Shown: positions 34,433-42,899 of the stretch, in pieces
How the letters are laid out: every line of letters starts with the position of its first letter
Position numbering within the stretch: the stretch's first letter is position 1
Source of the DNA: Terriglobia bacterium
GTDB taxonomy: Bacteria; Acidobacteriota; Terriglobia; Terriglobales; Acidobacteriaceae
Direction of reading: 5' to 3'
Assembly: GCA_020072845.1 (NCBI GenBank)
Contig: JAIQGF010000007.1
Location: 62,001 to 126,000, forward strand
Length of the DNA stretch: 64,000 nucleotides
Program-made: the position numbers and the translations under genes
Notes under the pieces: model-generated
Told to the model about the DNA's origin: nothing
Database searches by the model: none
The model's input: the letters and a program-made list of their open reading frames with translations, nothing else

Positions 34433-36649
34433 CTATCCTTCTTCTTGCCGCAGTACGCGCACGAAATTGACCCGCATGCCGGTCCCGCCCATGATCGGAT
34501 CCACCTGCACACGCGTCATCAGGCCGGTATCGGAAGCGCCGCGGCCATAAGCCCGGCGCATCCGTTTGGATCCCTGGCCGAATCCGTGAACCATGAACAC
34601 GCAATCACGGCGTATGCCCTCGGTGACCGCTAACTTGATCGGTAAACTCCTGACCCCATCCTGGTTCTCGAGCACGACTCTCTGCCCGTCGCGCAGGCCA
34701 AGGTCGTGAGCTGCCTTTGCGCTGATCCACAATTCGTTCTCCGCGACCAGTGAATTGAGCAATGCGTTGTTCTGCGTGCGCGCAAACGAGTGCAGCGGAG
34801 AGCGCCCGTCAAGCAGGCGGAAATACCCGAGAGGAGCGTCCGGGTGCGGCGTGTACCGCGGCAGTGGATCGAATCCCGCGTCCTTCAGCGCCGATGAGTA
34901 CAGTTCGATCTTGCCGCTCGCGGTCGGGAACAGCGGGCCGTCGTCGGGCAGGCGATCCTCCAGGTAGGGACGGCCATCGAACCCCACGGCACCGCGGGCA
35001 TACAGCGCATCCTGGCTGACGCCCAGCGGCTGGATCAGCGCCGCAAGCTGTTGCTCGGGTTTGTTCCACGGGAAGTAAGCCGCCAACCCGAGCCGGCCAG
35101 CCAGTTCCTTGGCGATCCACCAACCCGGCCGCGACTCGTGCAACGGCTCGATTACGGGCTGCCGTATGGCCACAAACGGCCGCTTCGCGGTCGCGACAAT
35201 GTGCGGCGGATCGTAGCGCTCCAGGTAGGTCGCTTCCGGCAACACCAGATCGGCGTAGTTGATCTGCTCCATGGGCATCACGTCGACCACGGCAATGAAC
35301 TCGAGTTTTTCCATCGCCTGCAATGTCTTTTGCCGCTCGGGAATGCTCTCCAGCACGTTTTGCCCGTAGATGATCCATGCCTTGATGGGATAGGGCTTGC
35401 CGGTGAGGGTGGCATCCACCAGCCCGTTGGTGACGCCTTGCTCCTCCGAGGCAAATGGGAAACGAGTGCCCGCGCCGTCGGCCCGCCCGCGCGGCGATTG
35501 TGGTAATGGCGGCGTTGCCAGCTTTCCCAGCTTGAGCGGCGTCGGGAGAAAAATTCCGCCCTTGCGCCCCCAACTCCCGGTCAGCGCAGTAAGGATGGCC
35601 ATGGCACGCGCGCGTTGCGTGTCGTCGCCGTACCAACTGGTGTGGCGGCCGGGATGCAAAAGCACCGCCGGCCGTGCACTCGCCATGGCGCGCGCCGTTT
35701 CTCGAATATCGGAAGCGGACAATTCCGTGATCGCCTCGGCCCACTCCGGCGTGAATCCGCGCACGTGGGCCTCGAGTTCAGGGAATCCCGTGGCGTAGGC
35801 CTGGAGGTAATCTTTGTCGTAACCGCCTTCGCTGATCAGCACGTTCATCCACGCCAGCAGCAGCGCCGTGTCCGTGCCGGGGCGGATCGGCAACCACCAG
35901 TCGGCTTTGCCCGCGGAGGTGGAGAAGCGCGGGTCGACAACGATCAGGCGGGCGCCGCGCGCGAGCGCATCGGCAAAGGCAGTGACCTGCGACGTAAATA
36001 CGTTTTCGCCGATGTGCGAGCCGATCAGGACGATCAGCTTCGCTTCCTCCAGATCGAGGGGCTCAGGAGAATTCAGGTCACGTCCGAATGTCAGAGCATA
36101 GCCAACATCCCGCGGACCGCGGCACTGTGCGAAGGAAGGCTCTGCCCGGTTGGGCGAGCCATAGGCTTTCATCAGCGTGCCAAAAAACGATGACGCCACG
36201 CCGTGAGGAAATAGCGCCACGCTTTCCGGACCATACTGGGTTTTCAAGTCGGAAAGCCGCTTGGCGAAGTAGTCCAGCGCCTGGTCCCAGCTAGCGCGCG
36301 CCAGGTTTTTCTCGCCGCGTCTGCCGGTTCCCAGGAGCGGGTACTTGAGCCGGTCGGGATCGTAGAGCAGCTCCGTGCCGGCATTGCCGCGGCCGCATAA
36401 CCGCCCTTTGGTCAAAGGATGATCGGGATTCCCCGTGATCCTTACAACTTTTCCTTCGACGACTTCGGCGATGATGCCACAGCGCCAGAAACACATCTCG
36501 CAGGTGGTCGCAATCTGCTCCACCCGCTGCGAACCGCGCCAGCCGGGCGGGTGCGGCCGCTCGGCGAGCGCGGTACCAGAAACCCCGAGCGCGGCACTCG
36601 CACCGGCAGAGAGCTTAACGAACTGGCGGCGCGTGATGTTCGAAGCCAT
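34433..36649 (-). CDS. molybdopterin oxidoreductase, PhsA/PsrA-like catalytic subunit
   Basis: The 738-residue enzyme has a twin-arginine signal (TRRQFVKLSAGASAALGVSG) and an N-terminal [4Fe-4S] motif (CEMCFWRCGI...GRLCGRG). The rest is DMSO-reductase-family body, with a candidate molybdenum-ligand cysteine in SFAQCRGPRDVGY. ATG 36649 begins right at the signal. With ferredoxin and cytochrome b subunits downstream it forms an exported respiratory complex. The adjacent rhodaneses make thiosulfate or polysulfide the favoured substrate, but related enzymes use other oxyanions. Confidence 0.85.
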   Translation of the reverse strand: MASNITRRQFVKLSAGASAALGVSGTALAERPHPPGWRGSQRVEQIATTCEMCFWRCGIIAEVVEGKVVRITGNPDHPLTKGRLCGRGNAGTELLYDPDRLKYPLLGTGRRGEKNLARASWDQALDYFAKRLSDLKTQYGPESVALFPHGVASSFFGTLMKAYGSPNRAEPSFAQCRGPRDVGYALTFGRDLNSPEPLDLEEAKLIVLIGSHIGENVFTSQVTAFADALARGARLIVVDPRFSTSAGKADWWLPIRPGTDTALLLAWMNVLISEGGYDKDYLQAYATGFPELEAHVRGFTPEWAEAITELSASDIRETARAMASARPAVLLHPGRHTSWYGDDTQRARAMAILTALTGSWGRKGGIFLPTPLKLGKLATPPLPQSPRGRADGAGTRFPFASEEQGVTNGLVDATLTGKPYPIKAWIIYGQNVLESIPERQKTLQAMEKLEFIAVVDVMPMEQINYADLVLPEATYLERYDPPHIVATAKRPFVAIRQPVIEPLHESRPGWWIAKELAGRLGLAAYFPWNKPEQQLAALIQPLGVSQDALYARGAVGFDGRPYLEDRLPDDGPLFPTASGKIELYSSALKDAGFDPLPRYTPHPDAPLGYFRLLDGRSPLHSFARTQNNALLNSLVAENELWISAKAAHDLGLRDGQRVVLENQDGVRSLPIKLAVTEGIRRDCVFMVHGFGQGSKRMRRAYGRGASDTGLMTRVQVDPIMGGTGMRVNFVRVLRQEEG

Positions 36650-36654
36650 GGCGA

Positions 36655-37584
36655 TCAAAGACCGCCCGTTCCGGTCTCGACTTGCGTTCCGCTGGCGTTG
36701 CTCCACTCCATGAACGACCCGTCGTACATCAAGGGACGAAATCCGGCGAGCTTGAGCGTGAAGTATTGGTGCTTCGCGATCGGTCCCGTCCGGCAGTAGA
36801 CCACTACTTCTTTCCCGGTCTTTGCACCGGCAGCCTCATACAAGGCACGGATGTCGGCCACCGGCTTCAGCGCCAGGTTTTCCCTGCTGACCAGGGCCTG
36901 CAGCCAGAACACATTCTTGGCGCCGGGGATGTGGCCGCCGCGCTTGATGCCGTCGCCGGGGATGGCGCCTGAGAATTGATCTGCGGCGCGGCCATCAATC
37001 ACCAGGGTCTTCTTGTCCGCCACGATTTTTTGCATTGTGGCGAGGTCAACGAGCAGTTCCGGATGTAACTTCACGGTCAGCGTTGCCGGCTTGACTTCTG
37101 CTGCAACCACACTTACGGCACGTTTTTCCGTTTTCCATTTTTCCAGGCCGCCGTCGAGGATGGCGTGCCGGCCATGGCCGATGTAGTCGAGCTCAAAATA
37201 AACGTGCGTCGCCAGCAGGGGGCCGTCCCCGTAGGCAACAACGAATGATGCGTCGCCCACACCGGCCTTCTCCAAGGACTTCTTGAGATCGCCGGGCGCG
37301 GGCACCTGGTTGGGCACGCCGTTACGGCTCACGGAAACGTCGCTCAGGGCGAGAAACCGCGCTCCCGGGATGTGGCCCGCGTCGTAGGCCTTGCGGTCCA
37401 CGCCAACATGCAGCACCACCAGGCTCGCGTCTTTTCCGTGCGCCGCCAGCCAATCGGTGCTGACCACCATATCGTTTGACGGCGTAGCAACCTGCGCTAC
37501 ACCGAACGTCGCCGTAACCAACAGCAACAGTACGATTGCGATATAAAGCGAGCGTTTCAAGGCAAACCTCCATGCGGGCGACAC
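36655..37584 (-). CDS. exported tandem-rhodanese sulfurtransferase
   Basis: The 309-residue protein has an N-terminal signal or anchor (SLYIAIVLLLLVTATFGVA) and two rhodanese domains. The second has the active loop VVVYCRTGPIAKHQYF with the catalytic Cys, as in thiosulfate or 3-mercaptopyruvate sulfurtransferases; the first (VVAYGDGPLLATHVYF) lacks it. It is encoded five bases upstream of the molybdoenzyme and would act in the periplasm, feeding or accepting sulfane sulfur. Confidence 0.85.
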   Translation of the reverse strand: MSPAWRFALKRSLYIAIVLLLLVTATFGVAQVATPSNDMVVSTDWLAAHGKDASLVVLHVGVDRKAYDAGHIPGARFLALSDVSVSRNGVPNQVPAPGDLKKSLEKAGVGDASFVVAYGDGPLLATHVYFELDYIGHGRHAILDGGLEKWKTEKRAVSVVAAEVKPATLTVKLHPELLVDLATMQKIVADKKTLVIDGRAADQFSGAIPGDGIKRGGHIPGAKNVFWLQALVSRENLALKPVADIRALYEAAGAKTGKEVVVYCRTGPIAKHQYFTLKLAGFRPLMYDGSFMEWSNASGTQVETGTGGL

Positions 37585-37603
37585 TTAGCCCATTGCAATT
37601 TCG

Positions 37604-38260
37604 TCAGGCCGGCGCCTTTTGCGAGAAGATCGTTCCCAGCACCCGCGCTACGGTTTTGTAAAAGGAAGTTTTCGCGTGCTGCGTCAATCTTTCCGCCACG
37701 TTCTGTGCGAACGAGCGGAGATGTCGATCCACGACCGCGGCCTGCAGTTCGCGAGCGTATGCCACCGTTTCTTGTTTTTCTTTCTTGTGTCCTTCGAGCT
37801 CCTTGAAAAAAAGGAACGACAGGAATTCCAGTTCCACCGCAATGTGGTCCGGCGGAAGCCTGAAATCCTCGTTCAGCACCAAGCCTGCGTCCCGGTAAAG
37901 TCCTGCAATTTCAAACGTGGAGTCCTGCAGCAGTTTCCCTTCCCGGTACACGGACTCGAACAGGTACGCTGCCCGAGGCTTGGAGGCGAAAAACATCCAC
38001 GTGTAGTCCTTCTCGAGCTCCAGCAGCAGGTTTTTCCGGTTGATCGGCTTGCGCCGCATGTCCTTGCCGAACTGACGGACATGGCGCCCGATTGAGCCTT
38101 GTCCGAGGGCTTCCAGGGAGCCGGCCAGCGCTTCGGCGAATTCACCCTTCGCGATTGCGTCCACAAGCTGGTCGTCGGGATAATTCAGCGCCTTGGCGAG
38201 CAGTGAGTACAGTGTTGCCTTGGCCTCCTGCTCAACGAGTGTTTCAGTGAGTGCTTGCAT
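37604..38260 (-). CDS. TorD/DmsD-family molybdoenzyme chaperone
   Basis: The 218-residue, largely helical protein (AKATLYSLLAKALNYPDDQ, then KDYTWMFFASKPRAAYLFESVYR and EDFRLPPDHIAVELEFLSFL) matches the TorD family. These bind the Tat signal of a molybdoenzyme until cofactor loading is complete. It lies between the two catalytic modules, both of which have Tat signals, so it could serve either. Confidence 0.85.
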   Translation of the reverse strand: MQALTETLVEQEAKATLYSLLAKALNYPDDQLVDAIAKGEFAEALAGSLEALGQGSIGRHVRQFGKDMRRKPINRKNLLLELEKDYTWMFFASKPRAAYLFESVYREGKLLQDSTFEIAGLYRDAGLVLNEDFRLPPDHIAVELEFLSFLFFKELEGHKKEKQETVAYARELQAAVVDRHLRSFAQNVAERLTQHAKTSFYKTVARVLGTIFSQKAPA

Positions 38261-38359
38261 TCATCCACCTTTGTGATTGGCTAACGGCAGCCAGGGCCGA
38301 GCCTCGAGGTCCGGCAGAATCGATGAGCTCGACCTGCCGGACCTCGAAACCGAACCCGA

Positions 38360-39052
38360 CTACTCCGCCTTTTTGTTTTCCGTCTGTTCGACTGCGGTCC
38401 TTCGTTCGCTGTACTTCTTGAACCCGGCGTACAAGGCTCCGGCAACCAGTGGAGCCGCAGCCAGGTCGTTGAGTTCGGCCCGCAGGCGTCCCTTGACCTT
38501 CGGATATCCCAGCGCGACCGGATCGGTCTTCGTCAGGATGATCACGTGTGTCCCGCCGTTCTCCTGCAACCCGTAGATCTTGAGTTGCTTGCTCGCCGCC
38601 AGTTGCCTGGCGCGTGCGGACATCTCCTCGTAGTCTCCGGATTGCAGTGCCCCCGACAGACACGCTTCCACGCACGCCGGCTTTTGACCAGCGGTCAGCC
38701 GGTGGGCGCACAGGTTGCAGTTGATCAGCTTCTTGGAGACTTCGTCGTACTGCGCAGCATGGAACGGGCAGGAGTCAGCGATCGCCTTCCCGTCCTTCAC
38801 CTTCGACGCGTCCACCAGCACCGGGCCGTACGCTGACTTGGTCAGCGCCCCGGCGGAAGCTTTCACGCACTGCGCATCCTTGCAGTTCATGCATTGTTGT
38901 TTGACGACACCGTGGTCCTTAATCAGGACGACGCTGCGGAACATGCCCCGGGCAGCCTGATCGTGTTCGCCGAATTCCTGGATGCAGCGGTAGGAACAGG
39001 TATTGCACCCGGTGCAGTGGGTGGTATCGACCAAAATAGCTTGTTCTTTCAT
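38360..39052 (-). CDS. 4Fe-4S ferredoxin subunit of the second molybdoenzyme
   Basis: The 230-residue protein has cysteine groups CTGCNTCSYRC, CMNCKDAQCVKA, CPFHAAQYD and CNLCAHRLTAGQKPACVEAC. The third group keeps only its last cysteine, so one cluster may be missing. It starts ten bases after the catalytic subunit at 39063-41642. A hydrophobic stretch near the C-terminus may associate with the membrane. Confidence 0.82.
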   Translation of the reverse strand: MKEQAILVDTTHCTGCNTCSYRCIQEFGEHDQAARGMFRSVVLIKDHGVVKQQCMNCKDAQCVKASAGALTKSAYGPVLVDASKVKDGKAIADSCPFHAAQYDEVSKKLINCNLCAHRLTAGQKPACVEACLSGALQSGDYEEMSARARQLAASKQLKIYGLQENGGTHVIILTKTDPVALGYPKVKGRLRAELNDLAAAPLVAGALYAGFKKYSERRTAVEQTENKKAE

Positions 39053-39062
39053 CCCGGCCTCC

Positions 39063-41642
39063 TCACGCCTTCCTGATGCTGACGAAAACGTCTTCCACCC
39101 AACCCATGCCGAGAGGATCCCGTTTCTTGCTCATCATCGGGTCCTTCTGCGGGATCAGGTCGCCATCGCGGTATCCGAAGTTGCTGGCCACCTTCAGGTT
39201 CTTGGCGCGATGCCCAATGCCGTGGAAGGTCAGCACGCAATCGTCGCGCGTGATGCGCTCCGACAGGTGCACCTTCGCCGTCACCGGACGCCGCAGTACC
39301 TTCATGTACTTCGGGTTGCTTTCGACGATGACTTGTTCCCCATCCTTGAGGCCGAGCTTTTGGCCTGCGCGTTTGCTGATCCACACGCAGTCCATGTAGT
39401 TCTTGGTGGTGAGCTGCTTCAGGACGGGATTGTTGATGAAGTTGGGATCGGCATGCATGTACCAGGGCGCCCGGGTGATGAGCAGTGAGAACCGGTATTG
39501 ATCGTCCGGCTCTTGCCATCTCGGAGCCCAGATCGGCAGCGGCGAATGATCGACCTTGGAAAATTCGTCGATGAACATTCTCACCCGCCCGTCAGGCCGG
39601 CTGTATCCCTGTTTCTTGATCTGCTTGTAGTTCTGGTAAGGGGTTTTGTCGATCCAGAAGGCGCCCTTTTCCATGAACTCCTTGGTGTTGGCAGCCGCGC
39701 CCACAGCTTTGACCGCTACGTCGCCGATGTTGAGCGGCACCTGCTTCTTGGGGTCCCCGCTACCGTCCGTCGTCCAGTACTTCGGCGCCAGCGCCATGCC
39801 GATCTTCATCGTCACCGCGCCCCAGCCGATCTGGTCGCCCGGACTCTTCTGCACCGGAGCACCGCCCACCAGGCATGCCCACTTCGGGTAGTAGGTGCGC
39901 ACGTCCAGCTTGGGCTCTTCGTACTGGTGTGGTGCGGGCAGAACGTAATCGCACCAGTAGCCCAGGTCATCGAGGTAGAGGTTCCAATCCACCACCATTT
40001 CCTTCTTGGCCAGCGCCGCCTCCAGCATCTGCGGCTGGATGGTGGCAAACAGGCCCCGGTGGGGGTTGGCGTAGAACACGACCTTCACGGTGTCCGTCGT
40101 GTACAGACCGAAGCCAACCATGCCGTAGTGGCCCGGCGCGGAAAAGTCCTTGTTCCGGTAAATGTCATTGGTGACCGGGAACTCGTGCCGGAAGTCCACT
40201 GACTTCGTCGGTAGAGCCGGATACGGCTGCACCGGTTCTGACAGGTCTTCCAGCCAGGGAATTTTCACGTCGTGCAACAACAGCAGTCCGCCCTCGTGGT
40301 CAATCGACCCGACCAGGGTGTTGATGATGGCGATGGAGTGACGCAGCCTCCAGCTATTCGCGTAGTTAGGGCCGGCCGCATCGCGCTTGTTCGACGGAAT
40401 CACGGCGTACGGGGCCGCCGCCGCGAAATCGAGTGCGATCTGCCGGATCGCGCTCGCCTTCACTTCGGTGATGGGCTCTTGCCATTCCGGAGTGAAATCG
40501 CGAGTGGTTTCGGCCAGTAGTTGCAGGACCGGCTTGGCGGTGATTTCCTTGCCATCCAGCGTGAAGGTGAACGCGCCACCATCCATTGCCGGCTCGTCGC
40601 AGGTGTCGAGGGGCTCGACCCGCTTGTGGTTCGAGCACCAGGCGTAGAACATGCCGTCCTTGTTCTTCAACGCCAACTTGGTTTTCAGGTCTACCAGCGC
40701 CGGCGCATCGGAATGCTTCTTGAGGGCCTCGACGTTGTACTTCTTGTTGGCAATGATGGTGTTGATCAGGGCCAGCGTGACCGCCAGGTCGGTGCCCGGC
40801 TTGATCGGATAGTAGGCGTCGGCAAGATTGTCGGAGATGGGCGTTCTCACCGGGTTGAACATCACGATCTTGGCGCCGTTCTGCTTGGCTTTGTTCCAGT
40901 GCGGCAACATGCCTGCCTTGGCCGACTTGGTGAAGGAATCGAATCCGAACCAGATCTGGTACTTCGCCATGTCATAGTCATAGCCGGGCAGGTGGTGCGA
41001 CGGAGTGTAAGTGCTGGAATAAACGTCGTTCGGCGGGTTGGTGATGGTCAGGCAATTGATGTAGTAGTGCGTTCCGAAACACTCGGTGCGCTGATCGCTT
41101 CGGATCACGCCCAAGGACTTGCACAGCTTGTTGGTGAACGGGTTGCCGGGGGATGCGATCAGGATCTCCTCCGGCGCGTGCTTCTTCATTACCGCGATAA
41201 TGTCGCTGAGAGCATCGGCGGATTTCACCGTGACCCAGCCCGGATCGAAGTCGGTTCCCTTTTGCGGATTGGTCCGCTTCAAGGCGACCATCAGCCGGTC
41301 GGGGTCGTACATGGAATCGACAAAGCCCATCGCCTTCACGCAGTACTTGCCCTCGGCAACGGGATCTTCCGGTCTCCCTTCGACGGTAATCGCGCGCTCG
41401 AGGCCGGTCTTGGGCTCCGTGCCGACCACTACCTGGATTGCGCAGTTGACCTCGCAGGCGCGGGTGCAGACTTGCGGCACCTTTTTTATGACTTTGTACG
41501 TGGGCGCTTCCTGCGGGTGTTTCTCGAACTCCTCCAGGGCCTGGAGATTCTGAAACGGGAACGCGGCTACTGCCGATGCCGTGCCCGCGATTCCCGCGGC
41601 TTTGAGGAAGCCTCTTCGAGAGAGCTTACTGATTTCCTCCAT
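39063..41642 (-). CDS. large molybdopterin oxidoreductase catalytic subunit
   Basis: The 859-residue Tat-exported enzyme (SRRGFLKAAGIAGTASAVAA) has an N-terminal [4Fe-4S] motif with CTRACEVNC and then KYCVKAMG. The body is MopB-type, with a C-terminal dinucleotide-binding domain containing TRAPWYMHADPNFINNP. ATG 41642 follows AAGGAGG at a good spacing. The substrate cannot be read from the sequence. It differs clearly from the 738-residue enzyme nearby, so the island carries two distinct activities. Confidence 0.82.
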   Translation of the reverse strand: MEEISKLSRRGFLKAAGIAGTASAVAAFPFQNLQALEEFEKHPQEAPTYKVIKKVPQVCTRACEVNCAIQVVVGTEPKTGLERAITVEGRPEDPVAEGKYCVKAMGFVDSMYDPDRLMVALKRTNPQKGTDFDPGWVTVKSADALSDIIAVMKKHAPEEILIASPGNPFTNKLCKSLGVIRSDQRTECFGTHYYINCLTITNPPNDVYSSTYTPSHHLPGYDYDMAKYQIWFGFDSFTKSAKAGMLPHWNKAKQNGAKIVMFNPVRTPISDNLADAYYPIKPGTDLAVTLALINTIIANKKYNVEALKKHSDAPALVDLKTKLALKNKDGMFYAWCSNHKRVEPLDTCDEPAMDGGAFTFTLDGKEITAKPVLQLLAETTRDFTPEWQEPITEVKASAIRQIALDFAAAAPYAVIPSNKRDAAGPNYANSWRLRHSIAIINTLVGSIDHEGGLLLLHDVKIPWLEDLSEPVQPYPALPTKSVDFRHEFPVTNDIYRNKDFSAPGHYGMVGFGLYTTDTVKVVFYANPHRGLFATIQPQMLEAALAKKEMVVDWNLYLDDLGYWCDYVLPAPHQYEEPKLDVRTYYPKWACLVGGAPVQKSPGDQIGWGAVTMKIGMALAPKYWTTDGSGDPKKQVPLNIGDVAVKAVGAAANTKEFMEKGAFWIDKTPYQNYKQIKKQGYSRPDGRVRMFIDEFSKVDHSPLPIWAPRWQEPDDQYRFSLLITRAPWYMHADPNFINNPVLKQLTTKNYMDCVWISKRAGQKLGLKDGEQVIVESNPKYMKVLRRPVTAKVHLSERITRDDCVLTFHGIGHRAKNLKVASNFGYRDGDLIPQKDPMMSKKRDPLGMGWVEDVFVSIRKA

Positions 41643-41755
41643 CTTGCCTCCTTCTCGCAAACGTTCGGTGTTACGCCAGGGACCAGTTACCTCGAATACC
41701 TCATTCAGCAATGAATCTTTGGAACCCACAACTCTTCCCGTGCAACTGACTCTCG

Positions 41756-42733
41756 CTATCCTCCAATCTGCGCCATTGAAAAAGGCTCGTTCTGCGGCTG
41801 TGGCGCAAACAGGCCGTGCCGCGCGGGTTTGCTGGTCACGATTCGACGCAGCGTCTCGCGCACAACATCATCGCCGGCACGCAAGCATGGTTTGAGATCG
41901 ACTGCGTCGGCGGCGAACAAGCATCCCTTCGCCATTCCCGTGGCCGTGATGCGGATGCGGTTGCAGCGATCGCAGAAGCAATGTGAAATTGGGCTGATGA
42001 TGCCCAGCGTGCCCGGCGCTCCCGCAATCCTGAAACTCCGGGCGGGCCCCGCTCGGTCGGCAACCTCGATGGACCGCAGCATGTACCGCTGCTGGATCCG
42101 CTCCAGCACCTCGTGGGCCGGCACCCATATCGAGCGCCAGTCGGGATCCATCATCGTCGGCATGTATTCGATAAAGCGCACCGTGTAAGCCGTGCGCAGC
42201 GTCAACGCTGCGAAATCCAGGACCTCGTCATCGTTGACGCCCCGCATGACCACGACATTGATCTTCGCCGGAGGAAAACCGGCCTCTTCGCTGGCGGCCA
42301 GCCCGTCCAGCACCTGCTGCAGGTGGCCGCCGCGCGTGATCTCCGCGAATACCTCGGGCCGCAACGAATCCAGGCTGATGTTCAGCCGCTGCACGCCGGC
42401 ACGGCGCAGATCCTTCGCCATGTCCCGCAACAGCATGCCGTTGGTGCTGAGAACCAGCTCCGACAGCCCGGGAATGGTCGCCAGCCGCTGCAAGAAACCG
42501 ACCACGCCCTTGCGCACCAGCGGTTCGCCGCCGGTCACCCGGATTTTGTCCAAACCCAGCCCGACGGCAATGCAGGCAAGGCGATATAGATCTTCAAAGC
42601 TGAGGATTTCGCTGTGGTTGAGTTTGCGGATTCCCTCGGCCGGCATGCAGTACCTGCAGCGCAGGTTGCAACGATCGGTTACAGATAGCCGGAGGTAGTT
42701 GATACGTCGACCCTGTGTGTCAATCAGAGCCAT
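41756..42733 (-). CDS. moaA: GTP 3',8-cyclase (molybdenum cofactor biosynthesis)
   Basis: The 325-residue radical SAM protein has CNLRCRYC near the N-terminus and a second cluster site CFCDRCNRIRIT...CLF. It ends SMAQIGG, whose Gly-Gly terminus is needed for MoaA activity. It makes the first molybdopterin intermediate from GTP. A copy inside the molybdoenzyme island suggests the cassette brings part of its own cofactor supply; no other moa or moe gene is present here. Confidence 0.93.
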   Translation of the reverse strand: MALIDTQGRRINYLRLSVTDRCNLRCRYCMPAEGIRKLNHSEILSFEDLYRLACIAVGLGLDKIRVTGGEPLVRKGVVGFLQRLATIPGLSELVLSTNGMLLRDMAKDLRRAGVQRLNISLDSLRPEVFAEITRGGHLQQVLDGLAASEEAGFPPAKINVVVMRGVNDDEVLDFAALTLRTAYTVRFIEYMPTMMDPDWRSIWVPAHEVLERIQQRYMLRSIEVADRAGPARSFRIAGAPGTLGIISPISHCFCDRCNRIRITATGMAKGCLFAADAVDLKPCLRAGDDVVRETLRRIVTSKPARHGLFAPQPQNEPFSMAQIGG

Positions 42734-42899
42734 ACGCGAGCCTGCGCTCCACTGGCACATCGCGGCACGATACTTTCCGCATGCGCCCAAGAGCGGAGCG
42801 AAGCAAACGCCGTCAGGCTACACCTCGGCGGAGATGGCTTCTTGTGATGCTCCTCACCTCTGGGTGTGCCGTGCTGCTGATTTTTACCGAATTGGCACT

